This document shows, one piece after another, positions 50,841 to 59,167 of a stretch of 64,000 nucleotides of DNA. The stretch spans positions 38,013 through 102,012 of the forward strand of contig CAUWJP010000005.1 in assembly GCA_963559135.1 (NCBI GenBank). Direction: 5' to 3'. How positions within the stretch are numbered: the first letter of the stretch is position 1; each line of letters starts with the position of its first letter. The translations under genes were made by a program, and so were the position numbers. The notes under the pieces are model-generated. The model saw only the letters and a program-made list of their open reading frames with translations. It was not told the DNA's origin and searched no databases. Origin of the DNA: Sellimonas sp963559135 (GTDB lineage Bacteria; Bacillota; Clostridia; Lachnospirales; Lachnospiraceae).

Positions 50841-52666
50841 ACTTTCTCGCGGCCTCCTTTAAATATTCCAAAACCAAAGTGGTCGCAGCGCAGGCAGCGG
50901 TTTGCCTCCTGCTGTGCTTCCTGGCAGGTCATGCATTTTTCTACACCGTCAAAGTCGTGGATACGTTCGCACGCTTCCCGTTCAGGGAGTTCAACACGTC
51001 CGCACGGTACACGGTCGTCCAGATTCGGCTCCGGAATCTCAACATCACATGTGATTTCGTGATGGAATCCCAGATATTCGTCGATATTGGCAGCAACAAC
51101 CTTGGCAGCTGCGATTGCACGGATTACGGTAGCAGGACCGGTCGCACAGTCTCCGCCGGCAAAAACGCCAGGAAGATTGCTGAATCCGCCGAATTTTTCT
51201 GCCATAATTTTTCCTCTTTCTACAGGAAGTCCGGCTTTCTCGAAATGTTCTGTTTCAATATTCTGACCGATGGCCACGATCAGAGTTGTGCATGGTATAA
51301 ACTCATCCGGAAGTCCGGACGGTTTGACACTTGCACGTCCGCCTTTGATCTGGCTGATCATCTGCGGGGTCACATAGATACCGCGGATATGTCCGTTTTC
51401 ATCAGTTTCGATACGGGACGGTGCACGTAACGTGCGGATTTCCACACCTTCTGCGATAGCACCTTCAATTTCAGCCGGAAGAGCAGTCATGTCTGCTGTA
51501 CGGCGGCGGTACAGGATGCTGACTTTCTTTGCTCCAAGTCTGACTGCGGAGCGCACTGCATCCATGGATACATTTCCGCCGCCGACAATGGCAACTTCCT
51601 GTCCGGTCAGATCCGGATTAATGCCTTTTCCAACATCACGGAGGAAACGGACTGCGGACATAACGCCTTCAGCATCTTCTCCTTCAATGCCAAGTTTCTT
51701 ATCTGTACTTGCTCCGATGGTGATCAGAACCGCATCATAGGAAGCACGAAGCTCCTGTACGGTGATATCTTCGCCGATACGGAGTCCATATTTTACTTCA
51801 ACGCCTGTATCCAGTATTGCCTGAATATCTTCGTTGAGACGGTCTTTCGGAAGACGATAGTTCGGAATACCGTAGCGAAGCATACCTCCAAGCTCCGGAA
51901 GCATCTCGTATACAGTAACCTGATGTCCCATAAGCTGTAGATAATATGCAGCACTTAATCCGCCAGGGCCTCCTCCGATGACTGCGACAGTCTTTCCGGT
52001 GGAAGGAGCGCACTTCGGCGGCGGTACCTTTCCGGCATAGTCAGCGGCCATTCGTTTCAGACCTCTGATATTTACAGCGTCATCGACCATATTACGGCGG
52101 CATCTTGCCTCACACGGATGCTCACAGATAAATCCGCATGTAGTCGGGAATGGATTGTCTTTCCGAATTAGGCGGATTGCATCCGCATAGCGGCCCTCAC
52201 GCACAAGAGCGATATATCCCGGAATGTCAACATGGGCTGGGCAAAGTGCTACACATGGAACAGGCTGGTTATATGTACATGTACAGCGCCCATTTCGGAT
52301 ATGCTCTTCATAATCTTCACGATAACCGATCAAACCCTTGTAAACCATGTTGGCAGCCTCATATCCGATCGCACAGTCGGCTGTCTCCATAATTGAACGG
52401 GCAGTACGCTCCATAAGATCAAGCGTTTCCATTGTTGCCTTTCCGTTAAGAACATCTGTTATCAGATGCTTCAGCTGTAAAAGACCAATACGGCAGGGAA
52501 CACATTTGCCGCAAGTCTGAGCATGGCACAGCTCAAGGAATGCTCTTGAGATATCTACAGGACAAAGTCCCGGCGGGCTTGCTTCGATCCGCCGCTCCAA
52601 ATCTTTGTATAATCCCTCAACGACCAGTTGCGCTTTGCTTGGGGTTGGGAGTTCTAGTCTGCTCAT
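50834..52666 (-). CDS. NuoF C-terminal / GltD-like flavoprotein, hydrogenase partner
   Basis: 610-residue electron-transfer subunit. Residues 1-125 resemble the C-terminal iron-sulphur domain of NuoF/HydB (TCGKCVPCRIG, Cys52/55/58 and Cys98). Residues 130-215 carry the Cys-rich ferredoxin-like domain of glutamate synthase small subunits (CALCPAHVDIPGY, CEHPCEARCRR). Residues 220-540 are the GltD/NfnB flavin reductase with two Rossmann motifs (AVIGGGPGGLSAAYYL, AIVGGGNVSMD) and GGDCATGPATVI. The C terminus has another cysteine cluster (CMTCQEAQQEANRCLRC). It lacks the FMN domain of HydB, so the partner logic differs from HydABC. First gene of the operon; coupled to hydA. Confidence 0.88.
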   Translation of the reverse strand: MSRLELPTPSKAQLVVEGLYKDLERRIEASPPGLCPVDISRAFLELCHAQTCGKCVPCRIGLLQLKHLITDVLNGKATMETLDLMERTARSIMETADCAIGYEAANMVYKGLIGYREDYEEHIRNGRCTCTYNQPVPCVALCPAHVDIPGYIALVREGRYADAIRLIRKDNPFPTTCGFICEHPCEARCRRNMVDDAVNIRGLKRMAADYAGKVPPPKCAPSTGKTVAVIGGGPGGLSAAYYLQLMGHQVTVYEMLPELGGMLRYGIPNYRLPKDRLNEDIQAILDTGVEVKYGLRIGEDITVQELRASYDAVLITIGASTDKKLGIEGEDAEGVMSAVRFLRDVGKGINPDLTGQEVAIVGGGNVSMDAVRSAVRLGAKKVSILYRRRTADMTALPAEIEGAIAEGVEIRTLRAPSRIETDENGHIRGIYVTPQMISQIKGGRASVKPSGLPDEFIPCTTLIVAIGQNIETEHFEKAGLPVERGKIMAEKFGGFSNLPGVFAGGDCATGPATVIRAIAAAKVVAANIDEYLGFHHEITCDVEIPEPNLDDRVPCGRVELPEREACERIHDFDGVEKCMTCQEAQQEANRCLRCDHFGFGIFKGGREKVW

Positions 52667-52702
52667 ATCTTTTCACCTCACAATTTCATTTTACGGATCA
52701 CG

Positions 52703-52731
52703 TATATAACTATTTTACAATAACTTGCCAA
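52703..52731 (-). promoter_or_regulatory. promoter of the hydrogenase operon
   Basis: On the minus strand TTGGCA (52731-52726), 17 bases, TATATA (52708-52703), about 35 bases before the start codon. Confidence 0.65.
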
Positions 52732-52743
52732 AATACACAATAA

Positions 52744-52761
52744 AAGTTAAAAAATAAACAA
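52744..52761. promoter_or_regulatory. Rex-like site upstream of the hydrogenase promoter
   Basis: AAGTTAA-AAAA-TAAACAA matches 11 of 14 half-site bases of TTGTTAA-N4-TTAACAA, centred about 24 bases upstream of the -35. The region is AT-rich, so chance matches are possible, but hydrogenase genes are plausible Rex targets and a second site covers the adhE promoter. Confidence 0.4.
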
Positions 52762-52914
52762 TGAAATTATACGGAATACACAAAGATATAGAAAAAATCT
52801 ATAAATAGAGAAATATATAAAGATAAGTGATTTGCATAAAAAAGAGACCGGAGATATAATAAACTCAACAAAGGTAAACAGTTACCAAAGTAAGAATTAC
52901 AAATTCCCTTCTAA
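52762..52914. other. AT-rich stretch with no gene
   Basis: Between the hydrogenase promoter and the tetR terminator. About 25 percent G+C, with many short A and T runs and a CAAAGGTAAACAGTTACCAAAG dyad-like part (GGTAA/TTACC, near 52876-52890). No supported frame. Confidence 0.5.
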
Positions 52915-52955
52915 AATGAAAAGACCTTTCAGAAACGCTTATCTGAAAGGTTTTT
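52915..52955 (-). terminator. terminator after tetR
   Basis: ACCTTTCAGA (52924-52933) and TCTGAAAGGT (52942-52951) form a 10-base stem; on the minus strand CTTTTCATTTT follows. Confidence 0.75.
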
Positions 52956-53003
52956 GCCATTTCTGTCATATTTTACTGACCCCGGACGGGGAAAGGCGTC
53001 CCG

Positions 53004-53612
53004 TTATTTAAGGACGCTGTCCAGGTATTTCCCGAGCGAACGCTCCATATTTCCATCAAAATCTGTATTTCCATCCCGAAGACACCATTCAAAGACATTT
53101 CCGATGACAATCATACGGATGTCGGTGGAGATCTCCTCAAGAGACAAATTGACAGATACAGTACCGGCTTCCAACGCACGCGCAAGGTAGTCTGTTACCG
53201 TCACGATTGGATAAGGCCGTTTTGTACGGATGACCGGATTTAGAGCCTGGTTTTTCGGCGTGTAATAGTTGGCCATAAAAGTGACACCGAGTTCTTTGCA
53301 GTAACTGACATAATTGAGATAGACAAGAATGATGGCTCTTTTTGCTTCACCAGCATTTTTCGGAAGTTCCAGACAGTCCGGATCGATAGTAGGCTGTTCT
53401 TCTATATAATAGGAAAGCAGGTCATCCTTTGTTTTAAAGTGATGATAAAAGCTTCCGTTGGATACGCCTGCTTCTTCGCAGATGTTTTTGATGGAGAGTG
53501 CATCGTACCCTTTCCTCTGAAGAATATTCTTCGCGGCGGAAAAGATCCGGTTTTTTGTTTCAAGAGATTTTTGCTGCTGTTTTGACAGAGTTTGTATGTT
53601 CGTTTCTTTCAT
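53004..53612 (-). CDS. TetR/AcrR-family transcriptional regulator
   Basis: 202-residue regulator. The N-terminal helix-turn-helix is standard (KNILQRKGYDALSIKNICEEAGVSNGSFYHHFKTKDDLL, seen as ICEEAGVSNGSFYHHFKTK), and the C-terminal ligand domain is unassigned. It is divergent from tex with a 148-base gap containing a perfect dyad likely to be its operator, so it probably controls itself. No transporter or enzyme gene that would reveal its ligand is adjacent. AAGGAGGG precedes the ATG on the minus strand. Confidence 0.9.
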   Translation of the reverse strand: MKETNIQTLSKQQQKSLETKNRIFSAAKNILQRKGYDALSIKNICEEAGVSNGSFYHHFKTKDDLLSYYIEEQPTIDPDCLELPKNAGEAKRAIILVYLNYVSYCKELGVTFMANYYTPKNQALNPVIRTKRPYPIVTVTDYLARALEAGTVSVNLSLEEISTDIRMIVIGNVFEWCLRDGNTDFDGNMERSLGKYLDSVLK

Positions 53613-53668
53613 AAATCAGTCCCTCCTTATCATCCAAAATATAACATAGGAAGAGTCGGATTTCAAGG

Positions 53669-53690
53669 AAAACAGAGCAAACTCTGTTTT
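53669..53690. promoter_or_regulatory. candidate TetR operator
   Basis: AAAACAGAG-CAAA-CTCTGTTTT is a perfect 9-base dyad between the divergent tetR and tex genes, just upstream of the tex -35. Size and place fit a TetR dimer site. Confidence 0.6.
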
Positions 53691-53696
53691 ATGAAG

Positions 53697-53725
53697 TTGC
53701 ACGGAAAAAGACCTTTCGCTATAAT
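53697..53725 (+). promoter_or_regulatory. tex promoter
   Basis: TTGCAC (53697-53702), 17 bases, TATAAT (53720-53725), 36 bases before the start codon. Confidence 0.8.
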
Positions 53726-53760
53726 AACAGGGAAGTACTTTTTTGGAAAGGAATCGAAAA

Positions 53761-55920
53761 ATGGATATTATTCAGAAGATTACGGAAGAACTGAATGTAA
53801 AGAAATGGCAGGTCGAGGCAGCAGTCGGACTGATTGACGAAGGAAATACGATCCCGTTTATTGCAAGATACAGAAAAGAAGCAACCGGAACACTGGATGA
53901 TGAACAGCTCAGAAAGCTCTATGAAAGACTTACTTATCTGCGAAATCTGGAAGAAAAGAAGGCACAGGTACTCTCAAGCATCGAGGAACAGGGCAAGCTT
54001 ACCGAAGAACTGAAAGCCCAGATTCTGAAAGCACAGACTCAGGTGGCGGTGGATGATCTGTACCGCCCCTACCGTCCTAAAAGAAGGACGAGAGCGACAA
54101 TCGCGAAGGAAAAGGGATTGGAGCCGTTGGCGGCGCTGCTTTTTCTTCAAAAGATAAAGGAGCCGGCGATTGAGGCAGCTAAAGCTTTTGTATCAGAGGA
54201 AAAGAATGTTGCATCCCCGGAGGAGGCCCTTGCCGGTGCACAGGACATTCTGGCAGAGATGATCTCTGATGAAGCAAAATATCGGACGAAAATCCGGAAG
54301 ATGACGTGCCAGAAAGGAAAAATCGTTTCAGAGGCAAAGGATGAAAAGCAGGAATCCGTCTATGAGATGTACTATGAGTTCGAGGAAGCAGTATCCCAAA
54401 TTGCCGGCCATAGAATACTGGCTCTGAACCGGGGAGAAAAAGAAAAAATTCTGACTGTCAGAATTGAAGCACCCGAAGAGGAAATTCTCCGCTATCTGGA
54501 AAAACAGATTATTCACGGAGACAATCCACATACAGAGACTGTATTGAAAGAGGCGGTTAAGGACAGTTACAGCCGTCTGATTGCACCGGCCATTGAGAGG
54601 GAAATCCGCAATGAGCTTACAGAAAAAGCCGAGGACGGTGCAATTGCTGTGTTCGGGAAAAATCTGACGCAGCTTTTGATGCAGCCGCCGATTACGGGAC
54701 GGGTTGTGCTTGGCTGGGATCCGGCATTTCGAACCGGATGTAAGCTTGCAGTTGTGGATCCAACAGGGAAAGTGATCGGGACAACAGTCATTTATCCAAC
54801 CGCACCGACCACTCCTGCCAAGATCAAGGCATCCAAGGATCTGCTCAAAAAGATTATTCCGAAATATCATGTCAGCTTGATTTCCCTTGGAAATGGAACA
54901 GCATCGAGAGAATCGGAACAGTTTATTGTGGAACTGTTAAAAGAGATTCCGGAAGAGCATGTACAGTATGTGATTGTAAATGAAGCGGGTGCGTCGGTAT
55001 ATTCCGCAAGTAAACTGGCTTCAGAGGAATTTCCGAACTTTGATGTAGGACAAAGAAGTGCTGCATCCATCGCAAGAAGACTTCAGGATCCGCTTGCAGA
55101 GCTCGTGAAGATTGATCCTAAATCCATCGGGGTCGGTCAGTATCAGCATGATATGAACCAGAAAAAACTGACAGAAGCGCTGAATGGAGTCGTGGAGGAC
55201 TGTGTGAACAAAGTCGGGGTAGACCTGAATACAGCATCTGCGCCGCTTCTATCCTATATCTCCGGTATTTCAAATACGATAGCAAAAAATATTGTAGCTT
55301 ACAGAGAAGAAAACGGAAGATTTACGAACAGAAAACAGCTTTTAAAGGTACCGAAACTTGGACCGAAAGCGTATGAACAGTGTGCAGGATTCATGCGGAT
55401 CGAAGATGGTGACAATCCATTTGACCGGACAAGCGTTCATCCGGAATCTTATGATGCGGCAGAAAAACTTCTGAAAAAGCAGGGATTTACGGCGGAGGAC
55501 TTAAAAGAAGGAAACCTTACAGCTCTTCCGGCTACAATCCGCGATTACCGGAAATTGGCAGAAGATCTTGAAATCGGAGAAATTACGCTGCGTGATATTG
55601 TAAAAGAGCTGGAAAAACCGGCCAGAGATCCAAGAGAAGAGATGCCGAAACCGATCCTCAGGACCGATGTTCTGGAAATGAAAGACTTAAAAGAAGGAAT
55701 GATTCTGAAAGGGACGGTCCGTAATGTTATTGATTTCGGCGTGTTTGTAGATATTGGGGTTCATCAGGACGGACTGGTACATATTTCCGAAATTACCGAT
55801 AAAAAGTTTATAAAACATCCGTTGGAGGTAGTCAGTGTGGGTGATATCGTGGATGTCAAAGTACTGAGCGTAGATCTGAAGAAGAAACGAATTCAGCTTA
55901 CAATGAAAGGAATCCGGTAA
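53761..55920 (+). CDS. tex: Tex-family RNA-binding transcription accessory protein
   Basis: 719-residue protein of the Tex/Spt6 type. In order: N-terminal helical region, a YqgF-like RNase H fold (VVLGWDPAFRTGCKLAVVD), helix-hairpin-helix repeats (NTASAPLLSYISGISNTIAKNI), and a C-terminal S1 RNA-binding domain (EGMILKGTVRNVIDFGVFVDIG). Tex influences transcription and stress tolerance in several pathogens and binds nucleic acid broadly. Start: ATG 53761 with GGAAAGGA upstream; the frame opens at TTG 53743. Confidence 0.95.
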   Translation: MDIIQKITEELNVKKWQVEAAVGLIDEGNTIPFIARYRKEATGTLDDEQLRKLYERLTYLRNLEEKKAQVLSSIEEQGKLTEELKAQILKAQTQVAVDDLYRPYRPKRRTRATIAKEKGLEPLAALLFLQKIKEPAIEAAKAFVSEEKNVASPEEALAGAQDILAEMISDEAKYRTKIRKMTCQKGKIVSEAKDEKQESVYEMYYEFEEAVSQIAGHRILALNRGEKEKILTVRIEAPEEEILRYLEKQIIHGDNPHTETVLKEAVKDSYSRLIAPAIEREIRNELTEKAEDGAIAVFGKNLTQLLMQPPITGRVVLGWDPAFRTGCKLAVVDPTGKVIGTTVIYPTAPTTPAKIKASKDLLKKIIPKYHVSLISLGNGTASRESEQFIVELLKEIPEEHVQYVIVNEAGASVYSASKLASEEFPNFDVGQRSAASIARRLQDPLAELVKIDPKSIGVGQYQHDMNQKKLTEALNGVVEDCVNKVGVDLNTASAPLLSYISGISNTIAKNIVAYREENGRFTNRKQLLKVPKLGPKAYEQCAGFMRIEDGDNPFDRTSVHPESYDAAEKLLKKQGFTAEDLKEGNLTALPATIRDYRKLAEDLEIGEITLRDIVKELEKPARDPREEMPKPILRTDVLEMKDLKEGMILKGTVRNVIDFGVFVDIGVHQDGLVHISEITDKKFIKHPLEVVSVGDIVDVKVLSVDLKKKRIQLTMKGIR

Positions 55921-55959
55921 AGAGTATTGCCTGCCCTGTCCGTAAAAGACAAAAAGGTA

Positions 55960-55988
55960 TTGAATTTTCTGAAAGGATGTTCTATACT
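55960..55988 (+). promoter_or_regulatory. promoter of the FMN-regulated ribU unit
   Basis: TTGAAT (55960-55965), 17 bases, TATACT (55983-55988), about 20 bases before the riboswitch. Confidence 0.8.
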
Positions 55989-56006
55989 GAATATTAACAG
56001 GAAAAA

Positions 56007-56122
56007 ATTCTTCGGGGTAGGGTGCAAGTCCCAACCGGCGGTGAAAGTCCGCGACCTGCCATTGGCAGCTGATCCGGTGTAATTCCGGAACCGACAGTAC
56101 AGTCTGGATGAGAGAAGAAAAT
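56007..56122 (+). promoter_or_regulatory. FMN riboswitch (RFN element)
   Basis: The conserved core is plain: TTCGGGGTAGGGTG, CCCAACCGGCGG, CGCGACCTGCC, GATCCGGTG, TTCCGGAACCGACAG and GATGAGAGAAG, with the closing stem ATTCTTC/GAAGAA. It binds FMN and, with the terminator behind it, stops transcription of ribU when flavin is plentiful. Confidence 0.96.
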
Positions 56123-56161
56123 GTACGAATCGTCAGGTATCTGTATCTGAAGCAGAACATC

Positions 56162-56193
56162 AGCCCCGGAACATATAGTTCCGGGGCTTTTTT
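56162..56193 (+). terminator. riboswitch terminator
   Basis: GCCCCGGAAC (56163-56172) and GTTCCGGGGC (56178-56187) around ATATA, followed by six T. Forms when FMN is bound; about 100 bases before ribU. Confidence 0.92.
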
Positions 56194-56288
56194 GTTTGTA
56201 CATTCCCATTTCCATAAGGGAAACTTTATGGCAGGAAGAGTTTCTTTTCTGAATTGAGTTTATCATTCAAAAAAAGGAGAGAAGAAAC

Positions 56289-56921
56289 ATGGAAAACGCG
56301 CAGAAAAACACACAAGTCAGAAGAAGTAGTACAAAAGTCAGATCGATGACCCAGGTCGGCATGCTTGCAGCAGTAGCGACCGTCCTGATGCTCTTTGAAT
56401 TTCCGCTTCCTTTTGTACCGAATTTTTACAAACTGGATTTCAGTGAGATCCCGGTCCTTCTTGGAACGTTCGCAATGGGGCCTGTGGCGGGAGTCATGAC
56501 AGAATGTATTAAGATTCTTCTGAATTTTGTGATCAATGGGACTTCAACAGGAGGCGTAGGAGAGATCGCAAACTTCCTGATCGGTTGCAGTCTCTGCGTT
56601 CCGGCTGGATTGATTTACCAGAAAATGCACACAAAAAAGGGAGCACTGATCGGGCTTTCGGCAGGAACAGTATGTATGACACTGCTTGGATGCGTACTCA
56701 ATGCCTTTGTTCTGCTTCCGACTTATGCGGCAGCATTTGGTATGCCGCTTGATACGATTGTACAGATGGGACACGCACTGAATCCGGCGATTGATGGAGT
56801 GACTACATTTGTGCTTCTGGCGGTAGGACCGTTTAATCTGATCAAGGGAATTCTGGTATCAGCGATACTGCTTTTGATCTATAAGAAAGTAAGCCCGGTT
56901 CTTCACGGAGTAAATAGATAA
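56289..56921 (+). CDS. ribU: riboflavin transporter RibU, ECF S component
   Basis: 210-residue membrane protein with six segments that binds riboflavin and works with the shared ECF energy module (EcfA/A'/T), not encoded here. The N-terminal motif TKVRSMTQVGMLAAVATVLM contains the region that docks the T component, and LDFSEIPVLLGTFAMGPVAGV is typical of RibU. Assignment is secured by the FMN riboswitch upstream. AAAAGGAGA precedes the ATG. Confidence 0.95.
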   Translation: MENAQKNTQVRRSSTKVRSMTQVGMLAAVATVLMLFEFPLPFVPNFYKLDFSEIPVLLGTFAMGPVAGVMTECIKILLNFVINGTSTGGVGEIANFLIGCSLCVPAGLIYQKMHTKKGALIGLSAGTVCMTLLGCVLNAFVLLPTYAAAFGMPLDTIVQMGHALNPAIDGVTTFVLLAVGPFNLIKGILVSAILLLIYKKVSPVLHGVNR

Positions 56922-56942
56922 AATAAGGAGAAAACAGTGAAC

Positions 56943-56976
56943 AAAAACCTCTGCCATGTGCAGAGGTTTTTGGTGT
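56943..56976 (+). terminator. terminator after ribU
   Basis: AAAAACCTCTGC (56943-56954) and GCAGAGGTTTTT (56960-56971) around CATGT. Confidence 0.9.
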
Positions 56977-57014
56977 TTTTGGGTAAAATCAGGCGATTCT
57001 TCTTAAAGTTGCTG

Positions 57015-57043
57015 TTGTAACCGTGGGCTGTATGCGTTATAAT
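57015..57043 (+). promoter_or_regulatory. promoter of the YcxB - tsaE - trpS unit
   Basis: TTGTAA (57015-57020), 17 bases, TATAAT (57038-57043), 30 bases before the next start codon. It may serve the long housekeeping operon to ispD. Confidence 0.8.
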
Positions 57044-57073
57044 TTCAATATTCGGAAATATGGAGGAAGACAG

Positions 57074-57622
57074 ATGAAACCAAGTTTTGAAGTGAAAATG
57101 ACACAAGAAGCGCTCTTTGAATTCCTTGTGTTTCATACATATCACGGAATCAAGGGGATTTTATATCTCGTAGTGGGAGTTGCATGCTGGATTGGTGCGA
57201 TTATAAGCTTTGCCATGGGAAAGGTTTCATGGGGACTGGGACTTGTATTTGTTTTTGCATCACTCCTGTTTATTATTCCGTCGCTTTTAAAATTCAGTGC
57301 GGCTAACCAGTTAAGAAAAAGTAAAATTTACAGCACACCGATCCACTATACACTGGAAAAGGATGGCCTCAGAGTGGAGCGTGCCGGAAAAAATAAAATC
57401 ACTCCGTGGAAAGATATGTATCGCGTCATGATGACACCGAATCTGGTGGTGATTTATCAGACACCGTATGCGGCATTTATTTTTCCGAACAGTGATATCG
57501 GATCACAGATGGACCCTCTGAAAAAGATGTTGCGTACATTGTTTCCGGAAGAACTGATTGAGGATAATTCCGGTAAGATCCTTCCATTTTTGTTTTCAAG
57601 AAAGAAGAAAAAGAATAAATAG
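57074..57622 (+). CDS. YcxB-like membrane protein
   Basis: 182-residue protein with two close membrane segments (about residues 27-70) and a C-terminal soluble domain containing YTLEKDGLRVERAGKNKITPW and VVIYQTPYAAFIFPN, the pattern of YcxB-type proteins; function unknown. Start: ATG 57074 with GGAGGA upstream; the open frame from 57023 overlaps the promoter and is rejected. It heads the operon with tsaE. Confidence 0.75.
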   Translation: MKPSFEVKMTQEALFEFLVFHTYHGIKGILYLVVGVACWIGAIISFAMGKVSWGLGLVFVFASLLFIIPSLLKFSAANQLRKSKIYSTPIHYTLEKDGLRVERAGKNKITPWKDMYRVMMTPNLVVIYQTPYAAFIFPNSDIGSQMDPLKKMLRTLFPEELIEDNSGKILPFLFSRKKKKNK

Positions 57623-57634
57623 GGAGGAGACGCT

Positions 57635-58066
57635 ATGGTAAGAGAGACATATTCAGAGCAGGAGACGTTTGAACTCGGGAAAGAAATCGGTGAAGCGGCC
57701 AAAAGCGGAGACGTTTATACTCTGGAAGGGGATCTTGGAGTTGGTAAGACGATTTTTACAAAGGGGCTTGCATATGGGCTTGGAGTCAGGGAAGATGTTG
57801 TGAGTCCGACCTTTACGATCGTTCAGGAATATGAAGATGGTCGCATTCCGTTCTATCATTTTGATGTGTACCGGATCGGAGACGTGGAAGAGATGGATGA
57901 AATTGGATATGAGGATTACATCCATGGTGATGGTGTATGTCTGATTGAGTGGGCGAATCTGATTGAAGAGATTCTCCCGGAAAAGAGAACCCGGATCTTG
58001 ATTGAAAAAGATCTGGAAAAAGATTTTGATTACAGAAAAATTTCTATCAATAAACTGGAGGGATAA
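57635..58066 (+). CDS. tsaE: tRNA t6A threonylcarbamoyltransferase complex ATPase TsaE
   Basis: 143-residue ATPase required with TsaB and TsaD to make N6-threonylcarbamoyladenosine at tRNA position 37. P-loop GDLGVGKTIFTKG and the VVSPTFTIVQEY and HFDVYRI segments are diagnostic. GGGAGGA precedes the ATG. Two bases separate it from trpS. tsaB and tsaD lie downstream in the same operon; tsaC is not in the window. Confidence 0.95.
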   Translation: MVRETYSEQETFELGKEIGEAAKSGDVYTLEGDLGVGKTIFTKGLAYGLGVREDVVSPTFTIVQEYEDGRIPFYHFDVYRIGDVEEMDEIGYEDYIHGDGVCLIEWANLIEEILPEKRTRILIEKDLEKDFDYRKISINKLEG

Positions 58067-58068
58067 TA

Positions 58069-59154
58069 ATGTCAAAGATTATTTTAACAGGGGACAGACC
58101 GACTGGAAAACTCCATGTCGGACATTATGTCGGTTCTCTGAAAGGGAGAGTAGAGCTTCAGAATTCCGGAAACTATGATGAAGTCTTTATCATGATTGCG
58201 GATGCACAGGCTCTTACAGATAATGCGGACAACCCGGAAAAGGTGCGTCAGAATATTATCGAAGTTGCGCTTGATTACCTTTCCTGTGGACTGGATCCGG
58301 AAAAATCAACGATTCTGATTCAGTCACAGATTCCGGAGCTTTGTGAGCTTTCTTTTTATTATATGAATCTGGTGACCGTATCAAGGCTTCAGAGAAATCC
58401 AACAGTAAAATCAGAAATTCAGATGAGAAACTTTGAGGCAAGCATTCCAGTTGGATTTTTTACCTATCCGATCAGTCAGGCAGCAGATATCACTGCATTT
58501 AAGGCAACGACCGTTCCGGTCGGCGAAGACCAGCTGCCGATGCTGGAGCAGACAAAGGAGATCGTGCGGAAGTTCAATTCCGTTTACGGTGAGACGCTGG
58601 TAGAGCCGGAAGTTCTTCTTCCGTCTAATCAGGCATGCCTGAGACTTCCGGGTATAGATGGAAAGGCTAAAATGAGCAAGTCTTTAAATAACTGTATTTA
58701 CCTTTCTGACACTGCCGACGATGTAAAGAAAAAGATTATGAATATGTTTACCGATCCAAATCACCTGAAGGTTTCTGATCCTGGAAAAGTGGAAGGGAAT
58801 CCGGTATTTATTTATCTGGATGCATTCTGTAAAGACCGTCATTTTGAAGAGTTCCTTCCGGAATATGCAAATCTGGATGAACTGAAAGCACACTATACTC
58901 GTGGAGGCCTTGGGGATGTGAAGGTAAAACGCTTCCTTAATGAAGTGATCCAGGAGGAACTGGAGCCGATCCGGAAGAGGAGAAAAGAATACGAAAAAGA
59001 CATTCCGGCGATCTATGAGATTCTTAAAAAAGGAAGCGAGAAAGCGGAAGAAGTAGCAGCAAAGACGCTCTCCGAAGTGAAGGCTGCTATGAAGATCAAT
59101 TATTTCGATGATGCCGAGCTGATCAGAGAGCAGGCAGAACGATTCCAGAAATAG
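58069..59154 (+). CDS. trpS: tryptophanyl-tRNA synthetase
   Basis: 361-residue class I synthetase charging tRNA-Trp. The HIGH-like motif is GKLHVGH near the N terminus and the KMSKS loop is GKAKMSKS. The extra insert and long C terminus fit the form common in Clostridia. Embedded between tsaE and tsaB, so it is expressed with t6A genes. GGAGGG overlaps the end of tsaE. Confidence 0.95.
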   Translation: MSKIILTGDRPTGKLHVGHYVGSLKGRVELQNSGNYDEVFIMIADAQALTDNADNPEKVRQNIIEVALDYLSCGLDPEKSTILIQSQIPELCELSFYYMNLVTVSRLQRNPTVKSEIQMRNFEASIPVGFFTYPISQAADITAFKATTVPVGEDQLPMLEQTKEIVRKFNSVYGETLVEPEVLLPSNQACLRLPGIDGKAKMSKSLNNCIYLSDTADDVKKKIMNMFTDPNHLKVSDPGKVEGNPVFIYLDAFCKDRHFEEFLPEYANLDELKAHYTRGGLGDVKVKRFLNEVIQEELEPIRKRRKEYEKDIPAIYEILKKGSEKAEEVAAKTLSEVKAAMKINYFDDAELIREQAERFQK

Positions 59155-59167
59155 AAGGGGCGTTATT

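Noticed and set aside
50073..51062. 329-residue plus-strand frame over the hydrogenase genes
   Set aside because: Antisense shadow of two well-supported genes that overlap by seven bases.
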